A stretch of DNA of 37,751 nucleotides from Leptolyngbya sp. DLM2.Bin27 (GTDB taxonomy: Bacteria > Cyanobacteriota > Cyanobacteriia > Phormidesmidales > Phormidesmidaceae): assembly GCA_007694115.1 (NCBI GenBank), contig RECJ01000192.1, positions 1-37,751 on the forward strand. Direction: 5' to 3'. Below the pieces are notes generated by a model, which saw only the letters and a program-made list of their open reading frames with translations, did not search any database and was not told the origin of the DNA. Positions 16,249 through 24,241 of the stretch are shown in pieces (position 1 is the first letter of the stretch; each line of letters opens with the position of its first letter). A program made the position numbers and the translations under genes.

Positions 16249-17403
16249 GTGAACCCAGTTCAAACCCTGGTGGTCAAGATCGGTACCTCTAGCCTCACCG
16301 GCACCACCTCCGGTCAGTTTGCCTTATCTACCCTGGCGGCCCTAGTCGAAACCCTCTGTGTTTTGCGGCAGCAGGGGCACCAGGTGGTGCTGGTGTCGTC
16401 GGGGGCGGTGGGCATTGGCTGTCGACGGCTAAATCTGGCCGAGCGGCCCAAGACCTTGGCGATGAAGCAGGCGGTGGCCGCCGTGGGCCAGGGGCGGCTG
16501 ATGCGAATCTACGACGATCTATTTTCGGCCCTCAATCAGCCCATTGCCCAGGTGCTGCTGACCCGCAGCGATCTGGGGGTGCGATCGCGCTACGTTAACA
16601 GCTACCGCACCTTTCGCCAGCTTCTCCAGCTAGGCGTCATTCCCATCGTCAACGAGAACGACACCGTGGCCGTGGAAGAACTCAAGTTTGGCGACAACGA
16701 CACCCTCTCGGCCCTAGTGGCCAGCCTGATTGGGGCGCAGTGGCTGTTTTTGCTGACCGATGTCGATCGACTCTACTCCGCCGATCCCCGTTCAAATCCC
16801 GAGGCCCAGCCAATTATTACCATTGATCGACTCGCAGACATTCAGGCTTTAAAGTCTGGGGCCGGAGGGCAAGGGTCAGCCTGGGGTACCGGCGGCATGT
16901 TGACCAAACTAGAGGCCGCTCAGATCGCTACCGCCGCCGGGGTACGCACGGTGATCACCGACGGTCGCCAGCCCGACAACGTGGTGCGAGCCCTGGCGGG
17001 GGATGCCGTAGGCACGCAGTTTGCCCCTTCTCCCAAGCCCAGCCGCGCTCGCAAGCGCTGGATTGCCGCTGGCCTGGCCCCCTCTGGTCGAGTTTTCCTA
17101 GATCTCGGGGCCACTACGGCGATTTTGAAGGGAGGTAAGTCGCTGCTAGCCGCCGGCATTACCCAGGTGGAAGGAGACTTTGCCGCCCAAGACGCCGTAG
17201 TGATCTGCTCGGCCAGCGGCGAAGACATTGCTCGGGGCATCGTCAACTACAGCGCCGCAGACCTCCAGCGCATCCTCGGTCACCGCTCAGAGGACATTGC
17301 CAACATCTTGGGCTACGCCGGGGCCGACACGGTGATCCACCGCGACAACCTGGTGATTGCCACCGATTCAGAGGGCATCGAAGACGCTGACGGCCCCCAA
17401 TAG
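16249..17403 (+). CDS. proB: Glutamate 5-kinase
   Basis: First enzyme of proline synthesis: ATP-dependent phosphorylation of glutamate, cytosolic. About 384 residues: an amino-acid kinase domain ([11 protein letters not shown] at the N-terminus; [66 protein letters not shown]) followed by a C-terminal PUA domain from about residue 275. The full kinase+PUA length is as in typical bacteria. The start codon is either GTG 16249 or TTG 16243; I prefer GTG. ProA is not in the window. Confidence 0.96.
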   Translation: MNPVQTLVVKIGTSSLTGTTSGQFALSTLAALVETLCVLRQQGHQVVLVSSGAVGIGCRRLNLAERPKTLAMKQAVAAVGQGRLMRIYDDLFSALNQPIAQVLLTRSDLGVRSRYVNSYRTFRQLLQLGVIPIVNENDTVAVEELKFGDNDTLSALVASLIGAQWLFLLTDVDRLYSADPRSNPEAQPIITIDRLADIQALKSGAGGQGSAWGTGGMLTKLEAAQIATAAGVRTVITDGRQPDNVVRALAGDAVGTQFAPSPKPSRARKRWIAAGLAPSGRVFLDLGATTAILKGGKSLLAAGITQVEGDFAAQDAVVICSASGEDIARGIVNYSAADLQRILGHRSEDIANILGYAGADTVIHRDNLVIATDSEGIEDADGPQ

Positions 17404-17457
17404 GGCGTTAGTCATCGCCCTTGCCATCAAAGACTATGGCGATAGTTTTGACAATGA

Positions 17458-17486
17458 CTTGCAAACGGTTTGTAAGTCTAGAGAGA
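17458..17486 (+). promoter_or_regulatory. Candidate promoter of the HetZ-like gene
   Basis: TTGACA (17458-17463) is a perfect -35 hexamer. After 17 bp comes TGTAAG (17481-17486), matching the -10 consensus at 4 of 6. The chosen start codon lies 58 bp downstream, and the promoter lies just after the proB stop codon. Confidence 0.5.
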
Positions 17487-17543
17487 ACAGATACTAAGAT
17501 AAAGCCTGCAGCCAACTCGAGCACGCGCACAAGGACTGATTGC

Positions 17544-18680
17544 ATGGTCGCGGTAGACACTATGACTGAGGATTGGTTATCCCGCCTACAGGAAGAGCTG
17601 CCCGACCAGCCCCAGTCTATCTGCCACAGCATTGTCCATTGGCTGCTGGGGGAGTCGCCGGAGCGGTTTGCGGCGCTGGCTGAGGCCGATCTAGCGATCG
17701 CCTGTAAGGCGATTGAGTATCGCTACCGAATTTTGCAGCAGCGCTACTGGAATGTCAGCCCCGATCAGGGCTATCAGCGGCTAATTAAGCGCCTCAGTGG
17801 CCTATTTCTGATTCGCAGCAAGGTTAAAACCTGGATTGCTCTCAGCCGCGATCGCCGCCGCACTGTGGTCGATGTGATCCAAGAGGTGATCCAGGAAATG
17901 ATGCGCAGCGATCGCCACCTGGCCCAGCAGCTCCAGTGGATCTCGATCTGCACCCAAAATTCGCGGTTGCGCAATCTGCTGATGCTGGCCACCATCGAAG
18001 AATATTGCCTGCGCCCAATTCGCAACCAGCCGCTGATTATCTACCGCTTTGTCAACTACCTGCGGCGCAGCCAAAAGGGCGGCATGACCCAGGTGCCCAC
18101 GGGCGAATTGATTCGCCTAGTGTCAGACGAGATCGCCCCCAACGACCGCGAAGACTGCCTCAGTCTGCTGGATGTAGAAGCCTGGAACCAGTACCAGGAA
18201 GAGCAGACTGAACTGGAGCAGCAGAGCCTGCGTCACCAGGTGAAAAGCTCTTTTGTAAACTACCTCAGCCGCAACCTCGACGACACCGCCGCCCGCTGGC
18301 TAGAGCTGCACCTCACCGGGCTCTCCCAAGATCAGATCGCCCAGGAGCTGGGCATACCCGTGCAGCAGGTGTACCGCCTGCGCGAAAAAATTAGCTACCA
18401 CGCCATTCGCATCTTTGCCCTGCGCGAGCAGCCCACCCTGGTGCTGGGCTGGCTCAAGACGTCGCTGCAAGAGCACAACTTTGGCCTCACCCCCGCCCAG
18501 TGGGATCAGTTTTGGCACAGCCTCAATGCCGAAGAGCAGGTGGTTTTGACCGCCTACAAAGACAACCAATCCATCGACGCCCTGGCCCACCAATTAAATC
18601 TAAGAGCTAGGCAGATTCAGGCTCAGTGGGTGCAGCTCTATTTGCGTGCCCAAGAGCTGCGCACCCAGACCGATGACTAG
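17544..18680 (+). CDS. HetZ-like / HetZ-related HTH regulator
   Basis: A 378-residue protein, soluble and largely helical. The C-terminal half carries a sigma-region-4-like helix-turn-helix, LTGLSQDQIAQELGIPVQQVYRLREKISYHAI (about residues 256-287), followed by LREQPTLVLGWLKTSLQEHN. This agrees with my memory of 'HetZ-related' proteins in filamentous cyanobacteria; HetZ itself controls early heterocyst differentiation in Anabaena, but relatives occur in strains without heterocysts. I chose ATG 17544 because AAGGA lies 8 bases upstream; the open frame extends back to 17421 but overlaps the promoter. The family assignment is moderately sure; target genes are unknown. Confidence 0.6.
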   Translation: MVAVDTMTEDWLSRLQEELPDQPQSICHSIVHWLLGESPERFAALAEADLAIACKAIEYRYRILQQRYWNVSPDQGYQRLIKRLSGLFLIRSKVKTWIALSRDRRRTVVDVIQEVIQEMMRSDRHLAQQLQWISICTQNSRLRNLLMLATIEEYCLRPIRNQPLIIYRFVNYLRRSQKGGMTQVPTGELIRLVSDEIAPNDREDCLSLLDVEAWNQYQEEQTELEQQSLRHQVKSSFVNYLSRNLDDTAARWLELHLTGLSQDQIAQELGIPVQQVYRLREKISYHAIRIFALREQPTLVLGWLKTSLQEHNFGLTPAQWDQFWHSLNAEEQVVLTAYKDNQSIDALAHQLNLRARQIQAQWVQLYLRAQELRTQTDD

Positions 18681-18790
18681 CACCGTGCTGCAAAGAGACC
18701 TTAACCCCAGCGTACACAACCACCACCATAACGGCATTGACCCAGCCCAACTAGGGCTAGCCAGGGCAGATTCATGATCCGCAGGGTCGC

Positions 18791-19441
18791 TCAGGCCGGG
18801 GGCGCGTGGCGCTGCACGTAGGCGCGGGCCAAGGGGGTAAAGGCCGCCACCGCCTGGTCAACCCCCTGGCGATCGCTGTGACTCCACGGTCGCGGGGTGT
18901 CAAACATGCAGGCCTGCAAAACCCCCCACAACTGGCCATCGGCCCACAGGTGGGCATGGATCAGGGCGCGGTGGCCAAAGGTGCGACGCTCAAACTCGCG
19001 GTTTAGCACCGCTGGGCTGGCGGCTGCCACATCGTCGACAAAAATGCTGGGCTCCCCCCGGAGGGCTGCCGCAAATAGGGGGTCTTCGTCGGCCAGGGAG
19101 GCCGGTTCGGCCTTCCAGTCGGGGTCGTAGACTAGGGGCACCGCCCCGTGCTGCCGCCAGCAAAAGGGCACCCTGCCCAATTCCGTCTGCGGCGATCGCA
19201 GGTAGAGAAAGATGCGATCGCACCGCAACTGCTGCCCGAGTTGGGTCAACGCCGCCTCTATCGCCGGGTCGTCTGGAACCGGGTCGTCTGGAACCGGGTC
19301 GTCTGGAACCGGGTCGTCTGGAGCCGGGACATCCGGCAGCCCCCCGGCCAAATCGTCCCCACCGGTTTGCCGAAACAATGGCCGGGGTAGAGAACTGGGC
19401 TGCTCTGGCCCATTGTCAGCAGCAAAACGCGATGCAGTCAC
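18791..19441 (-). CDS. GAF-domain protein with VPDDP repeat linker
   Basis: A 216-residue soluble protein. Residues 1-55 are low-complexity and include VPDDP repeated in tandem, encoded by the 15-bp repeats at 19266-19325. The rest is a GAF-like fold: LTQLGQQLRCDRIFLYLRSP, then VPLVYDPDW, DPLFAAALRGEPSIFVDDV and ALIHAHLWADGQLWGVLQAC, as in small cyanobacterial GAF proteins and phytochrome relatives. It lacks a clear chromophore-cysteine motif, so it probably senses a small ligand or acts as a partner protein. It is separated from ccmK4 by a hairpin-containing 219-bp spacer. The start codon is uncertain because the N-terminus is repetitive. Confidence 0.7.
   Translation of the reverse strand: MTASRFAADNGPEQPSSLPRPLFRQTGGDDLAGGLPDVPAPDDPVPDDPVPDDPVPDDPAIEAALTQLGQQLRCDRIFLYLRSPQTELGRVPFCWRQHGAVPLVYDPDWKAEPASLADEDPLFAAALRGEPSIFVDDVAAASPAVLNREFERRTFGHRALIHAHLWADGQLWGVLQACMFDTPRPWSHSDRQGVDQAVAAFTPLARAYVQRHAPPA
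19266..19325. repeat. Four tandem copies of a 15-bp in-frame unit
   Basis: GGGTCGTCTGGAACC repeats four times, the last with one change (GGAGCC). On the minus strand it encodes VPDDP repeats in the linker of the GAF protein. The period is a multiple of three, so copy-number changes keep the frame. Confidence 0.9.
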
Positions 19442-19536
19442 AGCAAATCTCCCAGCCTCACCCCGTTACTCTAGCCAAAAAAGCCCGTCAGCACCCCTGT
19501 CTGGGGGCTGTGTCTACCCCGTGCATTGATAATCAG

Positions 19537-19567
19537 CCCCTGGATAATCGGAGCGATCATCCAGGGG
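19537..19567 (-). terminator. Hairpin downstream of ccmK4
   Basis: CCCCTGGAT (19537-19545) pairs with ATCCAGGGG (19559-19567). Inside, ATC/GAT adds three pairs after one mismatch, leaving loop GGAGC. It lies about 95 bp past the ccmK4 stop codon. No long U-tract follows on the minus strand, so it may be a processing or stability hairpin rather than a true terminator. Confidence 0.45.
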
Positions 19568-19660
19568 TTTACAGAAAAGCGGTGGCCTATGACTTCAAGG
19601 CAGAAGCGAGCAGGCAGAAGGGGGAATTTATGACAAGTAATTGATTGTCGCCTTAGAGGA

Positions 19661-20008
19661 TTAGCGACCCGTAGCACCGGGCAAAATCGGCTGCTCTACC
19701 GCCTGACGGTAGATTTCGGTTTCCTCGTTAAACTCGATGGGCAGCACAGCCACTACGTTTTCGTGGGGGCGAGGGATGATCACCCAGGTTTCGAGAATGC
19801 CACCGGGGGTTTTTTCGGCGGCTTCTACCCCGGCAGCCATAGCGGCCTTAACTTCGGAGACATCGCCACGAATGTTGATAGCGAAGCGGGCGCTACCGGC
19901 ACGAATGTAGCCAATCAGCGTAACGCGCCCGGCTTTAACCATCGCATCGGCGGCGGCGAGCACGGGGGGAAACCCTCTGGTTTCGAGCGACCCGACAGCC
20001 TGTGGCAT
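19661..20008 (-). CDS. ccmK4: Carboxysome shell protein CcmK4
   Basis: A 115-residue BMC-domain protein that forms hexameric facets of the beta-carboxysome shell. The N-terminus is MPQAVGSLETRGFPPVLAAA, the pore-region motif is R36-A37-G38-S39 (IRAGSARF), then NIRGDVSEVKAAMAAG and WVIIPRPHENVVAVLPIEF. A CcmK4-type C-terminal extension (QPILPGATGR) goes past the BMC fold. Start at 20008 is set by AGGAGT six bases upstream; the longer open frame to 20056 has no support. It follows ccmK3 by 133 bp, the usual satellite pair away from the main ccm operon. Confidence 0.93.
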   Translation of the reverse strand: MPQAVGSLETRGFPPVLAAADAMVKAGRVTLIGYIRAGSARFAINIRGDVSEVKAAMAAGVEAAEKTPGGILETWVIIPRPHENVVAVLPIEFNEETEIYRQAVEQPILPGATGR

Positions 20009-20141
20009 GGTTGTACTCCTGAGAAAGTTTTGTAGGTAAAAAATTCCAACCTTCATTGTACGGGGCGGTGGTAGCGATCGCGCCGTGTCGATTTATTAAA
20101 GACCTTGAGGGGTTGTAACAGCAGCGCTTATACCCGCCCCC

Positions 20142-20453
20142 TCATACCCGAAACGGTTCTGAGGCCGGGGTAAAGCCAATCGGCAAGATCGCGTCGATGT
20201 TGTCGGTGGGGTTGGGGATGATCACATGGGTGGTGACTTCGGCCAGATTGGGGCAGGCGTTGGCCGCCACCAGCCCGGCTGCCATGGAGCGTTTGACCTC
20301 GGCCACCAGGCCGCGCACCACCACAAACTGCCGCCCGCTCTCGGATCGATCTTGCACCGAGACGGTGACGTTGCCCGCTTTGACCATGGCATCGGCGGCG
20401 GCTAGCACTGCCGGAAAGGTTTGAGTTTCAATGACGCCGACGGCAATGGCCAT
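20142..20453 (-). CDS. ccmK3: Carboxysome shell protein CcmK3
   Basis: A 103-residue BMC-domain protein (MAIAVGVIETQTFPAVLAAA...). The pore region has RSESGRQF (36-43) instead of the K/R-x-G-S found in the major CcmK proteins. This 'ESG' form is typical of CcmK3, which in other cyanobacteria forms mixed CcmK3-CcmK4 hexamers and is thought to tune shell permeability. AGGAGC lies just upstream of the ATG. It sits between an unknown 195-residue gene (29-bp gap upstream) and ccmK4, all on the minus strand, so a three-gene operon is likely. Confidence 0.9.
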   Translation of the reverse strand: MAIAVGVIETQTFPAVLAAADAMVKAGNVTVSVQDRSESGRQFVVVRGLVAEVKRSMAAGLVAANACPNLAEVTTHVIIPNPTDNIDAILPIGFTPASEPFRV

Positions 20454-20482
20454 GGGGTGCTCCTTAGGATCTCAGCTCTCCA

Positions 20483-21070
20483 TCATACCTTGATGCCGCT
20501 GGGTTCTCCGGCGGTGGCGATGATGCGATCGCAGCCCGACTCGGGCTTGGCCCATTCACAGTGGCAGTCCTTGGGGTCGCCCCAGCACAGGCTCAGGTAA
20601 AGCTCGGCGCGGGTGGCCGACAGCTCGGCCCACTCACTAGCGGCCATGAGTTGTTCCACGGCGGCCAGGGTGGTCGGTTGGGGGTCGCTGCCCGCCATCC
20701 ACAGGCGCAGCCCGTCGATCGCCTGTCGCCAAAAATCGAGGATGGCGGGCCGAGCCGCAGCCAGGGTTGCCTTGTCGGCGGGGATGGCAATCAGCTGGGG
20801 GTGGCGCTCGGGGACGCGAATGCTGCGGCCTCGAAACTGGCAGGTGTGCCACATCAGCCCCGACACCCCGTGCTGGTGCTGGTAATCGTGGATCTGGGCG
20901 CGAAAGTCTTGAATGGCAAACACTTTGCTGAGCTTGTCGGCTCCGATCGCCTTTGAGAGTACCGGGTTGTCGATCCGATCGGCGGATGACAGCACCACCC
21001 GTTCGCCCTTCCAGGTGGCGCGCAGTTCTCGATCGAGAAACTCCAGCAGTTGTTCGGTAGTGTAGGCCAT
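20483..21070 (-). CDS. Conserved-looking unknown protein upstream of ccmK3
   Basis: A 195-residue soluble protein I do not recognise. The N-terminal part (MAYTTEQLLEFLDRELRATW, then GERVVLSSADRIDNP) has mixed helix/strand character. The C-terminus has several closely spaced cysteines in LSLCWGDPKDCHCEWA and PESGCD, which could bind a metal. No membrane segment or signal peptide. The tight spacing to ccmK3 (29 bp) and shared strand suggest co-transcription with the shell genes; a link to carboxysomes is only inference from position. A fuller match could be tested by its presence beside ccmK3/K4 in other genomes. Confidence 0.75.
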   Translation of the reverse strand: MAYTTEQLLEFLDRELRATWKGERVVLSSADRIDNPVLSKAIGADKLSKVFAIQDFRAQIHDYQHQHGVSGLMWHTCQFRGRSIRVPERHPQLIAIPADKATLAAARPAILDFWRQAIDGLRLWMAGSDPQPTTLAAVEQLMAASEWAELSATRAELYLSLCWGDPKDCHCEWAKPESGCDRIIATAGEPSGIKV

Positions 21071-21118
21071 GGGGCTATCTTATCAAGCACACCGGGGGCA
21101 TTTTGTGCCCAACTTGCC

Positions 21119-21156
21119 CAACTCTGGTTCAACTCTGGTTCAACTCTGGCCCAACT
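21119..21156. repeat. Three tandem copies of an 11-bp unit
   Basis: CAACTCTGGTT repeats at 21119-21129 and 21130-21140, with an altered third copy (21141-21151) and a partial fourth that reaches the nucleoside hydrolase stop codon. Confidence 0.85.
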
Positions 21157-22084
21157 ATAGTTTCCCCAGCCGTTCTGTCAAAAGCGCATAGATGCCGGCG
21201 GCATCGGCGGTTTCGATCACCGTGGCGTTGGCGGAGGAATTGGGGCAGGGGTTGGCGACGGTGCGGCCCAGGCACAGCCTGCCCTCCGTTTCAACCGCCA
21301 GGTGCATGGGTCGCCCAGCAAACAGATCGGGGCGCAGCAGGTAGGCAATTACGCAGGGGTCGTGGAGCGGCGGGGCGGCGAGCCCGTGGCGTTCGATGTC
21401 AATTTGGCCGTAGTGGCGCAGCATGGCGGCGGCGGCCTGGCCCACCGGGGTGCCCAACTGGTCGAGGGCGCTCAGGCGCTCAGGGGTGGTCACTACCTGA
21501 TGGGTGACATCGAGGCCCAGCATGGTCAGGGGCAGCCCCGCCTCCACCACCACCCTGGCGGCGTGGGGGTCGACATAGAGATTAAACTCGGCGGCGGGGG
21601 TAATGTTGCCTGCCCCTAAAGCGCCACCCATCATCACCACCTGGTCAATGCCCTGGGCGATCTCGGGGCACTGGATCAGAGCCACCGCTAGATTGGTCGG
21701 CGGCCCCAGGGTGGCGAGGGTAATGGGAGCCGAAGCCGTGGTGAATTGTTCAATCAGAAACGCTACGGCGTGCTGCGCTGGCATGGGCTGGGTAGGCTCG
21801 GGCAGATTGGCCCCCTGCAAGCCCGTGGCCCCGTGGATCTCTGTGGCCGTGATCAGCGATCGCAGCATTGGCCTGGGGCACCCGGCATACACCGGCACAT
21901 CGGGCCGCTGGGCCAGGTGGCAGATGCGGCGGGCGTTGGCCGTCGTCAGCGCCAGCGGCACATTGCCCGCCACGGTGGTGATGCCCAGCAGGTCAAACTC
22001 AGCCGGGCTGGCGAGGGCGAGGAGCAGGGCGATCGCATCGTCAACCCCAGGGTCGCAGTCAATTATCAACGGTCGGGGCGGCAT
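21155..22084 (-). CDS. Inosine/uridine-preferring nucleoside hydrolase family protein
   Basis: Hydrolyses the N-glycosidic bond of ribonucleosides, releasing base and ribose. The 309-residue protein starts with the family's calcium-binding signature IIDCDPGVDDAIALLLAL, including the DxDxxxDD pattern. The later GGALGAGNITPAAEFNLYVDPHAA and the histidine in APPLHDPCVIAYLL are also typical. The substrate range (purine or pyrimidine) cannot be read safely. It may be transcribed towards the ccmK region, but the 84-bp gap carries direct repeats and no sure terminator. Confidence 0.93.
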   Translation of the reverse strand: MPPRPLIIDCDPGVDDAIALLLALASPAEFDLLGITTVAGNVPLALTTANARRICHLAQRPDVPVYAGCPRPMLRSLITATEIHGATGLQGANLPEPTQPMPAQHAVAFLIEQFTTASAPITLATLGPPTNLAVALIQCPEIAQGIDQVVMMGGALGAGNITPAAEFNLYVDPHAARVVVEAGLPLTMLGLDVTHQVVTTPERLSALDQLGTPVGQAAAAMLRHYGQIDIERHGLAAPPLHDPCVIAYLLRPDLFAGRPMHLAVETEGRLCLGRTVANPCPNSSANATVIETADAAGIYALLTERLGKL

Positions 22085-22248
22085 AGAACGTTCCTCAGAG
22101 AAGCTTGAGTGGCACAGCGGCCCCGGTCGAGACCACGGGTGCTGGCCTAAAATAAAGGTATAGACGGGCGGTGGATAGCTTTAGGGTGCGATCGCATCCG
22201 TTCTCCAAAGCCTAGTCGCCCACCTCTGTCATTCAGGAGAGTATCCCT

Positions 22249-23226
22249 TTGTCTGCTGCGCTTCGTCTCACGGCTCTCATGGTATCTGGGCTGAGCCTGC
22301 TGCTGGCCACAGGCTGCTCAGGCACCTCTCTGCAACAGGCCCTCGAAGCCGACCCACAGCTACAAGATCGGCCCGTATTTACTGAAGAAGATCCTGAAAC
22401 CGCCGCCGAGCCGGAGCCTAATTTGCCAGAGGAATCAGCGGCGGCGGCGTCAGGAACCGACGCTGAATCAGCTTCTGACCCTGACACCGACGCTCCGTCT
22501 CGCCCCAGCATCGCTGCCGTCCTCACTGACGTACCCGAAGACCTGCGACCCTACGTACGCAACTGGCTGGCCCTGGGTCTAGCCGAGCAATCCACCGGTG
22601 CAACCGCTGCTCCAGACTTCCAACCCAACCAGCCGATCACCCGAGGCGACTTTGCCCACTGGCTCCTCACCGCCAACAATGCATTTTACCAAGATGTACC
22701 CGCCAAGCGCATTCGCCCCAGCACCGCCAGCGCTGCCCCCACCTTTCAAGACGTACCCACCTCTCACCCCCACTTTGCCGCCATTCAGGGGTTAGCCGAG
22801 GCGGGCATCATCCCCAGCGCCAAAACTGGCAACGCCACCGCCGTCAACTTTCGGCCCGATGCCCCCCTCACCCGCGAAACCCTGGTGCTGTGGAAGGTGC
22901 CCCTCGACACCCGAGCTGCGCTACCCACCGCCAATGCCGAGGCGGTGACCACCGCTTGGGGCTTTCAAGATACCGCCCAGGTAGAGCCGCTGGCCCTGCG
23001 GGCGGTGCTGGCCGACCATCAAAATGGCGACTTCGCCAATATTCGCCGCGCCTTTGGCTATACCACCCTGTTTCAGCCCCAAAAGGGCGTCACCGAGGCC
23101 GAAGCCGCCGCCGCCCTGTGGCGCTTTGGCAACCAGACCGAAGGTATCTCTGCAGAAGACCTGCTAGCGCGACCATCACCCGCTTCTCGATCCCAAGCAG
23201 TAGCCGAGGAACCGACTAGTCGATAG
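22249..23226 (+). CDS. SLH-type lipoprotein
   Basis: A 325-residue exported protein. The N-terminus is a lipoprotein signal with hydrophobic core and lipobox-like LLATGC (cysteine about residue 23), followed by an Ala/Glu/Pro-rich linker (to about 95). The C-terminal part has S-layer-homology-like repeats: FQPNQPITRGDFAHWLL, FQDVPTSHPHFAAIQGLAEAGI and FRPDAPLTRETLVLW. Such proteins link the outer envelope to the peptidoglycan-bound polysaccharide. The start is TTG 22249, chosen because AGGAGA lies eight bases upstream; the next ATG (22279) would shorten the signal peptide to about 13 residues before the cysteine. Confidence 0.8.
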   Translation: MSAALRLTALMVSGLSLLLATGCSGTSLQQALEADPQLQDRPVFTEEDPETAAEPEPNLPEESAAAASGTDAESASDPDTDAPSRPSIAAVLTDVPEDLRPYVRNWLALGLAEQSTGATAAPDFQPNQPITRGDFAHWLLTANNAFYQDVPAKRIRPSTASAAPTFQDVPTSHPHFAAIQGLAEAGIIPSAKTGNATAVNFRPDAPLTRETLVLWKVPLDTRAALPTANAEAVTTAWGFQDTAQVEPLALRAVLADHQNGDFANIRRAFGYTTLFQPQKGVTEAEAAAALWRFGNQTEGISAEDLLARPSPASRSQAVAEEPTSR

Positions 23227-23302
23227 GAAACAAGGACTTTTTGATCGGCAATTCTTGCAGTCAGGCAGCTTGGATAAATAGATGCACCCAAGATGCAACC
23301 AC

Positions 23303-23623
23303 CTACCCAGCGCCCAGCAAAGCCAGTCCCATACCAATAAACACCAGCACCCCCGCCACAATCATGACGACGGCGGGCATAGCTTTGCGCGTCTGCATCC
23401 AGCGACGAATAAAAATGACCACCAGGGCAGCAGTTACACCCATGGCCAAGCCCGCACCCCCAGGCGACCCCGCCTGCCACAGCCAGGCCCCCACCAGCAA
23501 CAGGGCGGCACTCACCAGCCCGCTAACGAGCGACACCTGGCTGCGGGCCTGGGCATAGCCGATCAGGCCGCCGATGGCAGAGAGGGCTGCATAGGCGATC
23601 GCCAACAGGGCTCCAGTGGGCAT
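23303..23623 (-). CDS. TMEM14-family small membrane protein
   Basis: A 106-residue protein with four hydrophobic segments and glycine-rich helices (AIGGLIGYAQARSQVSLVSG, LLLVGAWLWQAG, GVTAALVVIFIRRW, IVAGVLVFIGMGLALLG). This matches the TMEM14 (UPF0136) family, whose plastid members export fatty acids. The role in cyanobacteria is not established. It is convergent with the SLH lipoprotein gene (76-bp gap). Confidence 0.85.
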   Translation of the reverse strand: MPTGALLAIAYAALSAIGGLIGYAQARSQVSLVSGLVSAALLLVGAWLWQAGSPGGAGLAMGVTAALVVIFIRRWMQTRKAMPAVVMIVAGVLVFIGMGLALLGAG

Positions 23624-24241
23624 AGCAGCTTACAGAGTCAACGTACCCCTAGGCTAGCTAGTTTTTGGCTGCGGCACAACCCCATCCGGAGGTTGGCCTG
23701 AGCTGTAATTCAGTTGTCATCTATCCTAGGAGAGGTATGGTCGTAACTAGGCGACCCTCGTGGTGGCAGAATTCAGCGACTGGGTCGGCATCGGAGGAAC
23801 CCTAGCGGAACAAATACAACTCCGTACTTAGTATCTCTCACAAGAAATATCCACCATTTTTCCTGTAATCAAACAATCTTATAAAGGGAATGTAAAATGA
23901 GATCCCTCTTACGCTTTTGCCTAGACACACATGCTAACTTTTTATACTTGAGTGCCCGACTGCGCCGCAAGACTAAATCTTAATGAATGCCGACTTTAAG
24001 CGCCGCTTCTCCAAGCTCCAGCTAACCCTTAAGCAGTTGCTAATTCCTAAAGTTTTCCTATATTTGAAAAATTCTGTCGAACTAGTATCCTGCGTTACCA
24101 ACTTTTCTGCTCAGGTCATAGCTGATTTTACCTTGGCTAAAGTACAGTCAGAGCCTTGCTGGAGCAGAGTTATAGGCACTTGCTCATACCCTACGTCCAC
24201 AAGAGTCACTGAAGCCAAACCTTTTTAGGAATCGCAGATTC
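23624..24241. other. Intergenic region before the glycan locus
   Basis: These 618 bases have no confident gene. From about 23810 the sequence is clearly lower in GC than its neighbours. Two short plus-strand frames are coupled by a TAATG stop/start overlap: a basic 28-residue frame (23897-23983) and an 81-residue frame (23983-24228). The second ends 13 bp before the first glycosyltransferase. Neither shows a domain or a clear ribosome-binding site; they may be a leader, remnants or chance. Confidence 0.45.

Noticed and set aside
23737..23829. Short frames after AGGAGAGG at 23730 (22-23 codons)
   Set aside because: The Shine-Dalgarno-like sequence is too close to the ATG and the frames stop at once with no recognisable peptide.
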